Source of the DNA: CAUZSN01 sp963582345
GTDB taxonomy: Bacteria; Planctomycetota; Planctomycetia; Planctomycetales; Planctomycetaceae
Direction of reading: 5' to 3'
NCBI GenBank assembly: GCA_963582345.1
Contig: CAUZSN010000042.1
Location: forward strand, 1 to 21,068
DNA: 21,068 nucleotides
The position numbers and the translations under genes were made by a program. Under the pieces are notes generated by a model. It was not told the DNA's origin and searched no databases. It was given only the letters and a program-made list of their open reading frames with translations. Below are positions 1-7,977 of the stretch, in pieces. Each line of letters begins with the position of its first letter. The first letter of the stretch is position 1.

Positions 1-91
1 AAAGAAATGCCTCCGACACATCATCTTTCTGCGCAACCGTTTTCTTGAAATCCGTCCTCAAGAGATCGGCAATGGCGCTGGTTATGACGCG

Positions 92-1303
92 ATGAAGGGT
101 TGTTTCCAATTGTTGTTAGTTGTCGTCGTTGCGTTCATTTTCCTGACGCCATTGACAGTTTGCGCTCAGCAGTCGTCGACGCACAAAACGACTGCTGAAT
201 CCAAGACACCGAACGACGCACTGGATTCCAGCGAAGTTATAGAGAGCGTTCTTGTCTCGGATGAACCGCTTCCGTCGCTGAAAGATGAATTACGTTGGCA
301 CGGCGGTTCGTATCTATACGAACCCGCAGGCGACCAATGGTACGGTCCGGAAGACGACGAGGTGCAACACTCCCCAGTTCTGCGGCTTCCGGAATGCTGG
401 AGCAAACCTCGTCCGATAACTGCATTTCAACAATTTCTGGAATCCGATCCCATTCATCCGTGGCAAGGACTGAAATGGTTCGGTGAGGAGGGATTTCAGT
501 GGGAACCGCGTTTCGTCGGCTACGGCAGCTATGAGGTCTTCGGCATTGTGTTGGCAGAAGGCGATCGGCGACAGGACGGAGTAGGCCATCAACTGTTCAT
601 CGAATTGGATCTCAGGATCACTGGAACCGAGCGAGCTCATGTGCAGTTTCGTCCGTTAGGTCGCAAGAACAGCGGTGGATCGTTTTATCAACTCAGCGAC
701 CCAGCCGGCTACCAGGACAAATCGACCTTGATCCCAGACCGCTGGTGGATCGAGGGTGAAGTGTTCAGTATCTTCAGCAGCCTGTTCGACGATGAGTTCA
801 TGCCGCGTGACATTCATGTTGTCGCGGGAAAATTTCCTTTCGCGTTACATAACTTTCTACTAATCAATGACGACATGACCGGCGTAGCCGTCAACAAGAA
901 TACATTACTAATCCCGCCGTTCAGCAATTTAAACGTGCTAGGATTCTACGCATTCGACGACGTTGATGCCTTTCCAGGGACTTCGGCCGATGTCGCTGGA
1001 ATGCATGTGACGGCTGATTTGCGTCACGCCCGATTCGACGTGACTTACGCACATTTGCAGAACTCGCGTGATTCTGGCCGTGACGCCACCTACTCAGCCA
1101 TCAGCGCGACGCAAATGTTTGGACCACTGACTCTAACCGGACGTGCACTCTTCAAATGGGATGACGAAGACGGTCGCGGTGACGGTCAATTGTACGTTGT
1201 GGAAAGTACCTTTACCCGTAGATTCTCTGATGAGGTTCATAGTAGCACGACAGTTGAATATGCCGTGCTCTATGCCAACGTCTTCAAGGCAACCAGCGGT
1301 TGA
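92..1303 (+). CDS. Secreted/outer-membrane beta-barrel protein, cut short by an in-frame TGA
   Basis: This 403-residue product opens with a clear signal peptide: a short basic start, a run of Leu/Val/Phe, then a likely cleavage near residues 24-26 (CAQ). An acidic, proline-bearing linker follows to about residue 110. The rest shows alternating aromatic/polar stretches of the kind that form transmembrane beta-strands, so an outer-membrane barrel is inferred. I do not recognise a named family and assign no function. The ATG at 92 is chosen because it places the signal peptide at the N-terminus; the same frame stays open upstream to the window edge, and there is no good Shine-Dalgarno. The ORF stops at TGA 1301-1303, but the same frame continues open to 1630 (next entry). 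As it stands the protein lacks its last strands. Confidence 0.7.
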   Translation: MKGCFQLLLVVVVAFIFLTPLTVCAQQSSTHKTTAESKTPNDALDSSEVIESVLVSDEPLPSLKDELRWHGGSYLYEPAGDQWYGPEDDEVQHSPVLRLPECWSKPRPITAFQQFLESDPIHPWQGLKWFGEEGFQWEPRFVGYGSYEVFGIVLAEGDRRQDGVGHQLFIELDLRITGTERAHVQFRPLGRKNSGGSFYQLSDPAGYQDKSTLIPDRWWIEGEVFSIFSSLFDDEFMPRDIHVVAGKFPFALHNFLLINDDMTGVAVNKNTLLIPPFSNLNVLGFYAFDDVDAFPGTSADVAGMHVTADLRHARFDVTYAHLQNSRDSGRDATYSAISATQMFGPLTLTGRALFKWDDEDGRGDGQLYVVESTFTRRFSDEVHSSTTVEYAVLYANVFKATSG

Positions 1304-1630
1304 AATTCCATCAGTGGCGGAAACTTTGACCGTCTGCGCAACACGTTTGTTCTGGATCCACTGATCTCAATCGCTCGAACCCGTGCCCCCGATGACACGA
1401 TCGGTATTTCATTGGGGGCTCAATTGTTCCGCCGCCATGAAGACGAATCGATAATCCCCGAAGTGGCCTACGAAGCCCCTAACGGAACCCCAATCTGGGG
1501 CATCGGACTACAATACCTGCGCAAGATCGGGGCGCGTACATACTTACAAGCCGGTGCAGTGCTGACGCGATCCAACGACACCAGCCTGGAACGCGAAGGT
1601 TTGTTCCTATCAACGGTTATTCTGTTCTAG
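1304..1630 (+). pseudogene. C-terminal part of the beta-barrel gene, separated by the in-frame TGA
   Basis: These 108 codons lie in exactly the same frame as the gene at 92 and contain no stop until TAG at 1628-1630. The amino-acid texture is the same: short alternating strands with a conserved-looking stretch around NFDRLRN and FVLDPL. It ends in a hydrophobic strand whose last residue is Phe (VILF), the usual terminal signature of outer-membrane beta-barrels. This strongly suggests it is the true C-terminus of a 512-codon gene (92-1630). The interrupting codon TGA is one base from TGG (Trp). A TTG at 1412 could act as an internal start, but it would make a fragment without a signal peptide. 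A point mutation, a sequencing error or readthrough would all fit. Confidence 0.65.
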
Positions 1631-1742
1631 CACGTGCCTTTTATCACACGTAGTTGAGCATCATAACTTTGTAGCCGATCAGCGCGCCAAAAAAACTGGC
1701 ACGTGAGAACTTGGACCGGCAAGAACATGTGACGAATTTCGA

Positions 1743-2075
1743 TCAGGCCGAAAAACTGCTGCCGCATCCGCAAGACTTGACGGCATTCGGATTATTGAAC
1801 GTGAAACCACGTTTCTCAATTCCATCGTAGAAGTCGACGGTGGTGCCCTCCAAGAAAAGCGCGCTTTTCTTGTCGACAGCAATAGTAATACCGTGCTGCT
1901 CAGAAAGTTCATCGCTGCCTTCATCGGTCTTGTCGTCGAAGCCCAGACGGTACTCAAAGCCGCTGCAGCCGCCTCCGGCAACGCCGACGCGAAGCACTGT
2001 GTCTTCCGATAACTTTTGCTCCGTCAAAACTCGTTTCATCTCCGTAACGGCCTTTTCAGTAATCGTGACTGACAT
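1743..2075 (-). CDS. HesB/IscA/ErpA-type iron-sulfur cluster carrier
   Basis: A-type Fe-S carrier protein that holds or delivers clusters to apoproteins in the cytoplasm. The 110-residue chain has the family length. The three invariant cysteines are visible: Cys37 in GGGCSGF and Cys102/Cys104 in the C-terminal CGCGSSF. The ATG at 2075 (MSVTITEKA) is preferred over an in-frame TTG at 2099, because family members begin this way and a GGAG lies 12 bases upstream. The gene converges with the barrel gene and diverges from the YhaM-like gene. I see no other isc or suf genes nearby, so IscA, ErpA and SufA cannot be told apart here. A client in this window could be endonuclease III, which carries a 4Fe-4S site; that link is inference. 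Confidence 0.93.
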   Translation of the reverse strand: MSVTITEKAVTEMKRVLTEQKLSEDTVLRVGVAGGGCSGFEYRLGFDDKTDEGSDELSEQHGITIAVDKKSALFLEGTTVDFYDGIEKRGFTFNNPNAVKSCGCGSSFSA

Positions 2076-2304
2076 TGGCTCAAATGTCTCCAAATTCAAG
2101 ACGTGACACTCTTAATGTAGGACTGTCTTCGACTCACAATGAAATCTGCGAGGTCAATTTTTAAAGTGAAAGTTTTTTTGAACACACAAGTATTTTATGC
2201 AACAGAACTTGCAACTAGAAGGCTTTCGTGTTGTCACGTTAGCTTGCTGCAACATGCAATCTAACCGCAGCCTTTGAAGTGTGATGGTTGCTTCAGTACA
2301 TTGG

Positions 2305-2318
2305 TCGATTGCAATCGA
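2305..2318. promoter_or_regulatory. 14-bp perfect palindrome in the hesB/yhaM-like divergent intergenic region
   Basis: TCGATTGCAATCGA is its own reverse complement. It lies 46 bases upstream of the ATG at 2365 and about 230 bases upstream of the HesB start. Its position fits an operator for a dimeric regulator acting on the YhaM-like gene, but no regulator gene is nearby and function is inferred from symmetry and place alone. The rest of this 289-base intergenic region is AT-rich without a recognisable promoter. Confidence 0.35.
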
Positions 2319-2364
2319 TCATTTTTCACAGAATCCCAGATAATCATTGCGGCAGCACGTTTGT

Positions 2365-3384
2365 ATGGAACAGGAAATACGCGTTATTCGACTGAGCGAA
2401 TTCACTCCCGGGCAGCTGGGTGACTGCTTCGCCCTACTGGTCGCCAAAGACCGCACCAAATCACGTGACGGAAAGCCTTATTACCGTGCTTCATTTCGAG
2501 AGAGCAGACGAACTGTCACGGCTATGATCTGGAGTGATTCTGCTTGGTTTTCTGAGTGTGAAACTCGATGGCAGATCGGCAAGTTCTACAAATTGCGATG
2601 CCGGTTCACAGAAAGCCAGTATGGTCCACAGATTGAATTGGACCGCATTCGTGAGGTTCAGGAAGCCGACCAAGCGGACGGCTTTGATGCATCCGACTTT
2701 TACACGAAAACGCGGTTCAACGTTGATGAAATGTTTGCAGAATTGCTCGAAATCGCCAATCGAGAGATCAGCAACGCTCCACTGCTGCGGCTAGTCATCG
2801 ACCTGCTTAAAGAACACGTTGACGACATTAAGCAAATTGCGGCTGCAGCGCGGTATCATCATGCGTTCGCCGGCGGTTTTCTGGAACATACATTGTCGGT
2901 GACGCGTACGGCGGTCTACCTGGCAAACAAATACATTGATTACTATTCAAACATGCAACCCCCGTTATCAAAGTCCTTGGTCGCAGCTGGAGCCATGCTG
3001 CACGACATCGGCAAGGTGCAGGAAATGCAATTTCAGCCACAAGGTTCAACCTATACCGCACAAGGCCGGTTGATTGGCCACATTCTGTTAGGACGTGACA
3101 TGATACGAGCGAAAGCCGAGTCGATCTCTGACATTGATCCCGAGATATTACTTCGCCTGGAGCACATCATCATCTCACATCAGAACTTGCCCGAATGGGG
3201 CTCGCCAATTGCGCCTCACACACCTGAAGCGCTGCTTGTTTATTTTTCAGACGACATGGACGCCAAGTTTCACGAGATGGTGATGGCCTTGGACGAAGGA
3301 ACGGTCGACGAATTTACCAGCCGAAACAACCCACTGCGCCGCTCAATCTTTCGAGGTCTTCAGCGTCCAGAAACCGAGCGTTAA
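2365..3384 (+). CDS. YhaM-family 3'-5' exoribonuclease (OB-fold + HD domain)
   Basis: A 339-residue protein with the two-part build of YhaM-type exoribonucleases. An N-terminal OB-fold nucleic-acid-binding domain covers about residues 13-97, and an HD metal-dependent phosphohydrolase domain about 160-310. Metal-ligand motifs are visible: His165/166 and His175 (HHAFAGGFLEHT), His213-Asp214 (MLHDIGK), His239 (GHI), the HIIISHQ segment (267-272), and Asp residues in YFSDDMDAK (296-299). The family is known for cytoplasmic 3'-5' degradation of RNA, and in some cases DNA. Length matches B. subtilis YhaM (about 314). The ATG at 2365 is preferred to an in-frame TTG at 2347 because the homologous region begins right after it. 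It stands alone, divergent from the HesB gene. Confidence 0.88.
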   Translation: MEQEIRVIRLSEFTPGQLGDCFALLVAKDRTKSRDGKPYYRASFRESRRTVTAMIWSDSAWFSECETRWQIGKFYKLRCRFTESQYGPQIELDRIREVQEADQADGFDASDFYTKTRFNVDEMFAELLEIANREISNAPLLRLVIDLLKEHVDDIKQIAAAARYHHAFAGGFLEHTLSVTRTAVYLANKYIDYYSNMQPPLSKSLVAAGAMLHDIGKVQEMQFQPQGSTYTAQGRLIGHILLGRDMIRAKAESISDIDPEILLRLEHIIISHQNLPEWGSPIAPHTPEALLVYFSDDMDAKFHEMVMALDEGTVDEFTSRNNPLRRSIFRGLQRPETER

Positions 3385-4265
3385 CATGAAAGCTGAACCT
3401 CACAATTCAAGGCCTTAAGGATACCGTCATCTTCGTCTGGTAACACTTGGCCCTTGAGCTGTCTGACGAAACAGCCGTAGGACGGACATTCCAGGCTGTC
3501 ATGACTCGGTTCACGACCTAATAGTTTGGATTAATGTGCATTTCGATAAAATCAATGAAAGACTGGTTTTGAAGGATGTCGCGGAGGAAGAAATCGAGTC
3601 AATCGTGAAAGACGTCCGCGAATTCTGCCAGGCCATTGACCGCCCGTGGGTGACGCTGATAAACGACCTAAGAACATCGGGACAACTGGCTGAGACCCTA
3701 CGTTGTACCGATGGGAAAATTCAGACGAACGCCAATCGCGGTCGAAACCACTTTCTGCAAATAATGCCGGCCGTACTGGACAGGTGACTCGCTAGCAGCA
3801 GGTCCATCAGAATGACGAACACATCAGGAAAGTAAATCTAAGGGTAAGTCCTACCTGGTTACCGATCTGTTCGTGACAATCATCAAAGCACTCAGAATCG
3901 ATTCAACACAGACGTTCACGACTTCATGTGGTAGTCCTACGTCTGCGACTGAAAACGGGACCGCCATTGCTGAGTTTCTTTGATTACGTGGCAAGGTCAA
4001 TCGAACTAGCGCCGTCCAAGTGACGGTATCCTCTACCAATCGCGGCAACGCAGGCAGTCTTCGCCAACTGTAGCAATTCTGCGTTCGGCGACAAACAATC
4101 GGAGCCCGCCGGACGTATTTCTCTGCAGCAGTTGTAAAATGGCATACCTGTACTTGACCAGTCTCGATTCACCTGCTTAGCATGAAATGTTCGCTATACG
4201 GAAAAATTCAAGTCAGCCGCTAGCATATCATAATTTTTACATACTTGTGAAATTCGAGTTGACCA
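3385..4265. other. Gene-poor stretch between the YhaM-like gene and the large TPR protein
   Basis: These 881 bases hold one plausible small ORF (3536-3787, listed separately). The remaining ORFs on both strands are short and mutually overlapping, with no recognisable motif. I found no strong hairpin followed by a T-run, no repeat array and no RNA gene. The last 80 bases before 4266 are AT-rich and probably contain the promoter of the downstream gene, but no clear -35/-10 pair stands out. Confidence 0.5.
3536..3787 (+). CDS. Small hypothetical protein, possible STAS/SEC14-like remnant
   Basis: An 83-residue ORF starting at GTG. The frame stays open upstream to a stop at 3464-3466, but there is no ATG. 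The first 55 residues look coding: hydrophobic and charged residues alternate (LVLKDVAEEEIESIVKDV), then a helix and a DRPWVTLINDLRT strand. That order resembles the small STAS/SEC14-like proteins in which a helix precedes an LxDLR strand. After about residue 55 the sequence loses this character, which could mean decay or simple chance. No Shine-Dalgarno is visible. I do not recognise the protein and give it no function. Confidence 0.35.
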   Translation: MHFDKINERLVLKDVAEEEIESIVKDVREFCQAIDRPWVTLINDLRTSGQLAETLRCTDGKIQTNANRGRNHFLQIMPAVLDR

Positions 4266-7200
4266 GTGATCACACCTGAAGATGATATTCCCCGCTCAGA
4301 AGCGGCGCCCGAGCAGGATGATCAAATCAAGGGAAATGATGTGGCCGACGAAACTGAATCTCGGCTAGAGCAGGCGCCCAACGACGGCCCAGCCCCTTCA
4401 ACTGAGCAAACCGAAACGGCCAATCAGACGACCGAAGATGGTTTGCCCCCATGGGAGCCACTGACGCCTGAGCTTGTCGAAGACGAAGCCATTCGTGGTG
4501 ACTTCATGCTGTCCTGGGCGGTCATTCTGTTAGCGTTTCTATTCGGCTTTACGCAAATCGGCGAGACCGAAGTCCTGGTCCACGTGAAAACAGGGAAATA
4601 TATCGCGGAACAAGGTTGGCCTTGGCTACCACCATCGCACGACGTCTTCTCTTTCACCGCCACGGAAACACCATGGGTCAATCTGTCGTGGCTGTTCGAC
4701 CTCTTGTTAGCTGGTGTGTACTCGATCCAGGGGCCTGTTGGATTAACAGTCCTGACCGCGATTATGACTGCCATAACGTTTTATTTCATCGTACACATCA
4801 ATCGTCCAGACATTTCGACATGGTGGGGTTCTATTTGCGCCGGCTTGACGCTGGTTGTCTGTTATCCCCAGTTCACCGCACGTCCGGATTTGGCAACGCT
4901 ACTGGGTCTGACATTGACCTTGTGGTTTTTGCACAAATGGCGTGAATCGGGAGCGTCCAAACATTTATGGTCGTTGGTGCCGTTGTTTCTTGTGTGGAGT
5001 AATCTGGACAAGCGAATGTTTCTTGGCTTGATTCTAGTGCTCTTGTATGCCTTGGGGGAAACAGTCGGTTCGTTCGCAGATCGGCCGGGAGTACTTAATG
5101 CGGCACGGCGCAAACAACTATGGAAGGTTCTTGGAGCCTGTGTGGTCACAGCGTTACTGAACCCGTTTGGTTGGAATTCCCTGCTTGCCCCGATCAACTT
5201 GTACGCAACGGAATATCCGGTGCTGAGAGACTATCACGGGGCCAATCCTTCGGTCGATGCACTGAACGATTTCCCGATTATCGGAACGGTATTCTGGAAC
5301 TCGCTCAACGTCCATGTCGTCGCTGGGCTTTTGGTGTTAGCGATTTCGGCAGTGACATTGATACTGAACCGATCTCAACTAAGTTTTGCTCATCTTTTCA
5401 CCTGGATCGGATTCGTTGCTATGGCTCTGGCGGCCGTACATGAATTGGCGGCCGCCTGTGTTGTCGTCTGCGTGATCGGCTCGTTAAACGCACAGGATTG
5501 GTATCGGACCAACTTCCGCCAGACATATTCTGTGGAACTGAACGAGTTATTGTTCTCTCGCGGGGGTCGGGCGATCACCGTTTTGGCGTTATTCACATTG
5601 GCTTTTCTTGCAATTAGCGGCCGCTTGACAGGAGTGGATGGCCAACGTATGGGGCTCGGTTTCGATCGCGACTTGCGATCGGTCATTGATGGCTATCGCA
5701 AAGAGTTGATAGGTTCGTTTGACGACCGGCCATTCAACTTTCGCCTGGAACAGGGTGACGTCTTGATTTGGACTGGTCAGAAAGTTTTTGTTGACAATCG
5801 CGTTGCAATCTATGCAGGACGTGGCGAAGACGACTTGTTGAAACTGCATGATGAGACTCGACGCTCACTGCGCAGGAACACCAAGAGATCACTCCAGACC
5901 CAAAATTCGCAGCAAGTCTGGAAGTCGACGTTCGATCGCTTCGACATCACGCACGTCGTTCCACGACTGACGGGCGATAATCCCGACTATCGGACGTTTT
6001 GGGATTTGTTGTTGACTCCTGATGACTGGGTGTGCACCCACTTGGGTGCCGTGACAGCTGTCTTCTACATGTACCCGCGAGTTGAAGACCAGCGCCGGCT
6101 GACAAAGTACGATCCCGAACTGGAAAAATACGTTGAAGATCACCGATTAGATTTGGTCCAAGCAACATTCGGAACCGATTCTGCGGAGTCGACAAACGAA
6201 GGCGCACGCGATTGGCCACGTGCGCCGTCCTTTTATCAGAAATATCTCTCGTTGCCCAATCGGAACGTTCCCAATCCGGTCCGTGAAGCTCGCCACTGCC
6301 TGAAGACGATACAGAAACCTGAGCTTCGGCTCAGTACGGAGGCGATGGCATCGTTAGCGTATCGTGCGATTCTCAAGGCCAACCAAGGCTTGGCTCAAAA
6401 TCCGGATAGTGCCGTGGCCTTTATTGTTCTAGGAGATGCCTACTCGATTCTTGAATTGTTAGAGACGGAAATCGCGCGCAACGGTTCAGTGGAATTCCAA
6501 AACCAATTGAGGCACTACCAGATCCTGCATGCGTTTCACCAGGCGCGTATTATCGAACCGAATAATCCTGCCGTTCACCTAAGATTAATTCCAGTATATT
6601 TGCAACTCAAAAGTATGGATTTGGCACTGCGCTCCGTCAACCGTTATGTCGAGTTGACCGCGAATCGATCAGACCTGTCGAATCAGGAGTTGGAAATGCG
6701 GCGTCGCCAAGTTCAAATGCAAGAGCAACTGAAGACAATGGTCGACGGCGCTGCGACGTTTGTCGAACAGGCGTTGGAGCAACCGAGAGCCAATCGATTG
6801 GAAGTTGCTCAGAGCTCTTATGAAAGAGGCTTTGTTCTACAATCGCTCGAAGTTATTAAGGAAGACCCCGTTTACCTCGCCCGAAACCCAGACGCCCAGT
6901 TGCTGCAGGGGATTCTGCTGATGCAAACCGGACGCCCGCAAGAGGCTACCCGTTTGTTTGAAGAGATTGAGCGTGCGGCAGCACGCAGTGGAGTCTCTGA
7001 ATGGAAATCTGCTGCCGCCTTAGCATGGCTAGCGAACGGTAACCATGAGTACGATCACGCCATACATCTCTGGTCCAGCCTAATCGATGCCAGTGAGCGA
7101 GAACGGTTGACTGGGCTATTGACAACCTTGCCGCTCGCCCAGCCGCCAACATTCTTGTTCGGCAAGGGGCGTAACTTGTGGCCAGTTCAGCAAGTCATTT

Positions 7201-7463
7201 CGGTGCGGGAGGCCCAGCAATCAGCGGCTGACCTGATTGCCTCTCTCAAGTTCAATGTCGCGATTTGCAAGATCGAGACTGGTCAGAACAAAGAGGCCAC
7301 GGAATTTCTTCAAGGTATCCTCAAAGACCACCCGGAAACCGCATTGCGGCCGCTGATTCGATTTTACACGTATCTGTTGACAGCCGATTGGATCGAAATG
7401 GAACCGCCTTCCAATCGCATCCCGCTCCACGACATCTTCCAGCCAGAACCAAATCAAATTTGA
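4266..7463 (+). CDS. Large membrane protein: GT-C-like multi-pass half plus TPR half
   Basis: A 1065-residue protein. Residues 1-75 are acidic and probably disordered. From about 80 to 455 there are eight or more hydrophobic segments. Around 98-150 the sequence follows the pattern of bacterial GT-C-like membrane proteins that read roughly DxDxWWHLxTG...DxFSxTxxxxPWxxxEWL: here GETEVLVHVKTG, HDVFSFTA, TPWVNLSWL. RPDLATL (206-212) and WSNLDKRMFLG (244-254) continue the likeness. Residues 480-600 form a soluble domain with a VFVDNR motif. From about 640 to 1040 are helical pairs of TPR type, for example near PDSAVAFIVLGDAY and NPAVHLRLIPVYLQL. A glycosyltransferase-like or oligomeric membrane-assembly role is inference. 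The start is GTG 4266; the next in-frame ATG would remove residues before the first membrane segment. No neighbour shares its strand closely. Confidence 0.8.
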   Translation: MITPEDDIPRSEAAPEQDDQIKGNDVADETESRLEQAPNDGPAPSTEQTETANQTTEDGLPPWEPLTPELVEDEAIRGDFMLSWAVILLAFLFGFTQIGETEVLVHVKTGKYIAEQGWPWLPPSHDVFSFTATETPWVNLSWLFDLLLAGVYSIQGPVGLTVLTAIMTAITFYFIVHINRPDISTWWGSICAGLTLVVCYPQFTARPDLATLLGLTLTLWFLHKWRESGASKHLWSLVPLFLVWSNLDKRMFLGLILVLLYALGETVGSFADRPGVLNAARRKQLWKVLGACVVTALLNPFGWNSLLAPINLYATEYPVLRDYHGANPSVDALNDFPIIGTVFWNSLNVHVVAGLLVLAISAVTLILNRSQLSFAHLFTWIGFVAMALAAVHELAAACVVVCVIGSLNAQDWYRTNFRQTYSVELNELLFSRGGRAITVLALFTLAFLAISGRLTGVDGQRMGLGFDRDLRSVIDGYRKELIGSFDDRPFNFRLEQGDVLIWTGQKVFVDNRVAIYAGRGEDDLLKLHDETRRSLRRNTKRSLQTQNSQQVWKSTFDRFDITHVVPRLTGDNPDYRTFWDLLLTPDDWVCTHLGAVTAVFYMYPRVEDQRRLTKYDPELEKYVEDHRLDLVQATFGTDSAESTNEGARDWPRAPSFYQKYLSLPNRNVPNPVREARHCLKTIQKPELRLSTEAMASLAYRAILKANQGLAQNPDSAVAFIVLGDAYSILELLETEIARNGSVEFQNQLRHYQILHAFHQARIIEPNNPAVHLRLIPVYLQLKSMDLALRSVNRYVELTANRSDLSNQELEMRRRQVQMQEQLKTMVDGAATFVEQALEQPRANRLEVAQSSYERGFVLQSLEVIKEDPVYLARNPDAQLLQGILLMQTGRPQEATRLFEEIERAAARSGVSEWKSAAALAWLANGNHEYDHAIHLWSSLIDASERERLTGLLTTLPLAQPPTFLFGKGRNLWPVQQVISVREAQQSAADLIASLKFNVAICKIETGQNKEATEFLQGILKDHPETALRPLIRFYTYLLTADWIEMEPPSNRIPLHDIFQPEPNQI

Positions 7464-7497
7464 AGGGCTATTCGCGCCAATTCCGTCAGATATTGGT

Positions 7498-7959
7498 TCA
7501 CTGATGATGTATTTCGGCTACAATCGCTTGCAAAAATCCCGTGGCCTTTGTGTAGATTCCCGACTGTTGACTTTCTCGCAAACCGGCTACGTTTAGGACG
7601 TTGATTTGGAACTCTTGAAGCCATTCCACAACGGTACTGACGATCGAAACGTTATCGAGATTGACGACTAAGCACGGTTTGTCCATGCGACGGGCCAGCG
7701 AATGCGTCAATGCCGTTCCACCCGTCAGCTCGCCGACAGACAAAATTAGCGTTCCAGCCGAATCTCGGACATTCCATTTGGTCCTGACACCGTAATCTCG
7801 GGATGGTGCTTCCTGCAACGGGTATTTCTCGTCAATCACACCATCTTCGGCAGTGCGACCTAGTGGGCACCAGCCCCCGCAAGGAAACGAAGCTGATAGA
7901 GCACTGTCTAATGCAGCTCGGTCCACTCCCGTTTGGCCACCGGAAACGATTTTCTCCAT
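7498..7959 (-). CDS. Putative molybdenum-cofactor carrier / SLOG-fold protein
   Basis: A 153-residue protein matching the MoCo_carrier family (PF12694), part of the SLOG/lysine-decarboxylase-like Rossmann group. Visible motifs: glycine-rich N-terminus GGQTGVDRAALD (7-18), GGWCP (28-32), GRTAEDG (34-40), a WNVRDS segment (62-67), LTGGT (78-82) and the C-terminal LNVAGLRES (122-130). The family binds a nucleotide-like or molybdopterin ligand; the exact role in bacteria is poorly settled. The ATG at 7959 is preferred over TTG 7962: an AAGGA lies 10 bases ahead. It begins only 18 bases after the dCTP deaminase stop on the same strand, so the two are almost certainly co-transcribed. Confidence 0.88.
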   Translation of the reverse strand: MEKIVSGGQTGVDRAALDSALSASFPCGGWCPLGRTAEDGVIDEKYPLQEAPSRDYGVRTKWNVRDSAGTLILSVGELTGGTALTHSLARRMDKPCLVVNLDNVSIVSTVVEWLQEFQINVLNVAGLRESQQSGIYTKATGFLQAIVAEIHHQ

Positions 7960-7977
7960 CAACAGGTTTCCTTGCGG

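Noticed and set aside
3..95. Open frame running in from the window edge and ending at TGA 93-95, overlapping the ATG at 92 by ATGA
   Set aside because: It could be the end of an upstream gene, but only 30 codons are visible, with no recognisable motif, and the frame of the barrel gene is also open here.
1627..1705. Two GCACGTG-type palindromic words near 1631 and 1698 considered as a terminator between the convergent genes
   Set aside because: The arms are about eight bases with a loop of about 60, and each word is itself palindromic, so a hairpin terminator is not supported.
3851..4172. Minus-strand ORFs of 62-65 residues in the gene-poor stretch
   Set aside because: They overlap each other in different frames, have no motif or ribosome site, and look like chance openings.
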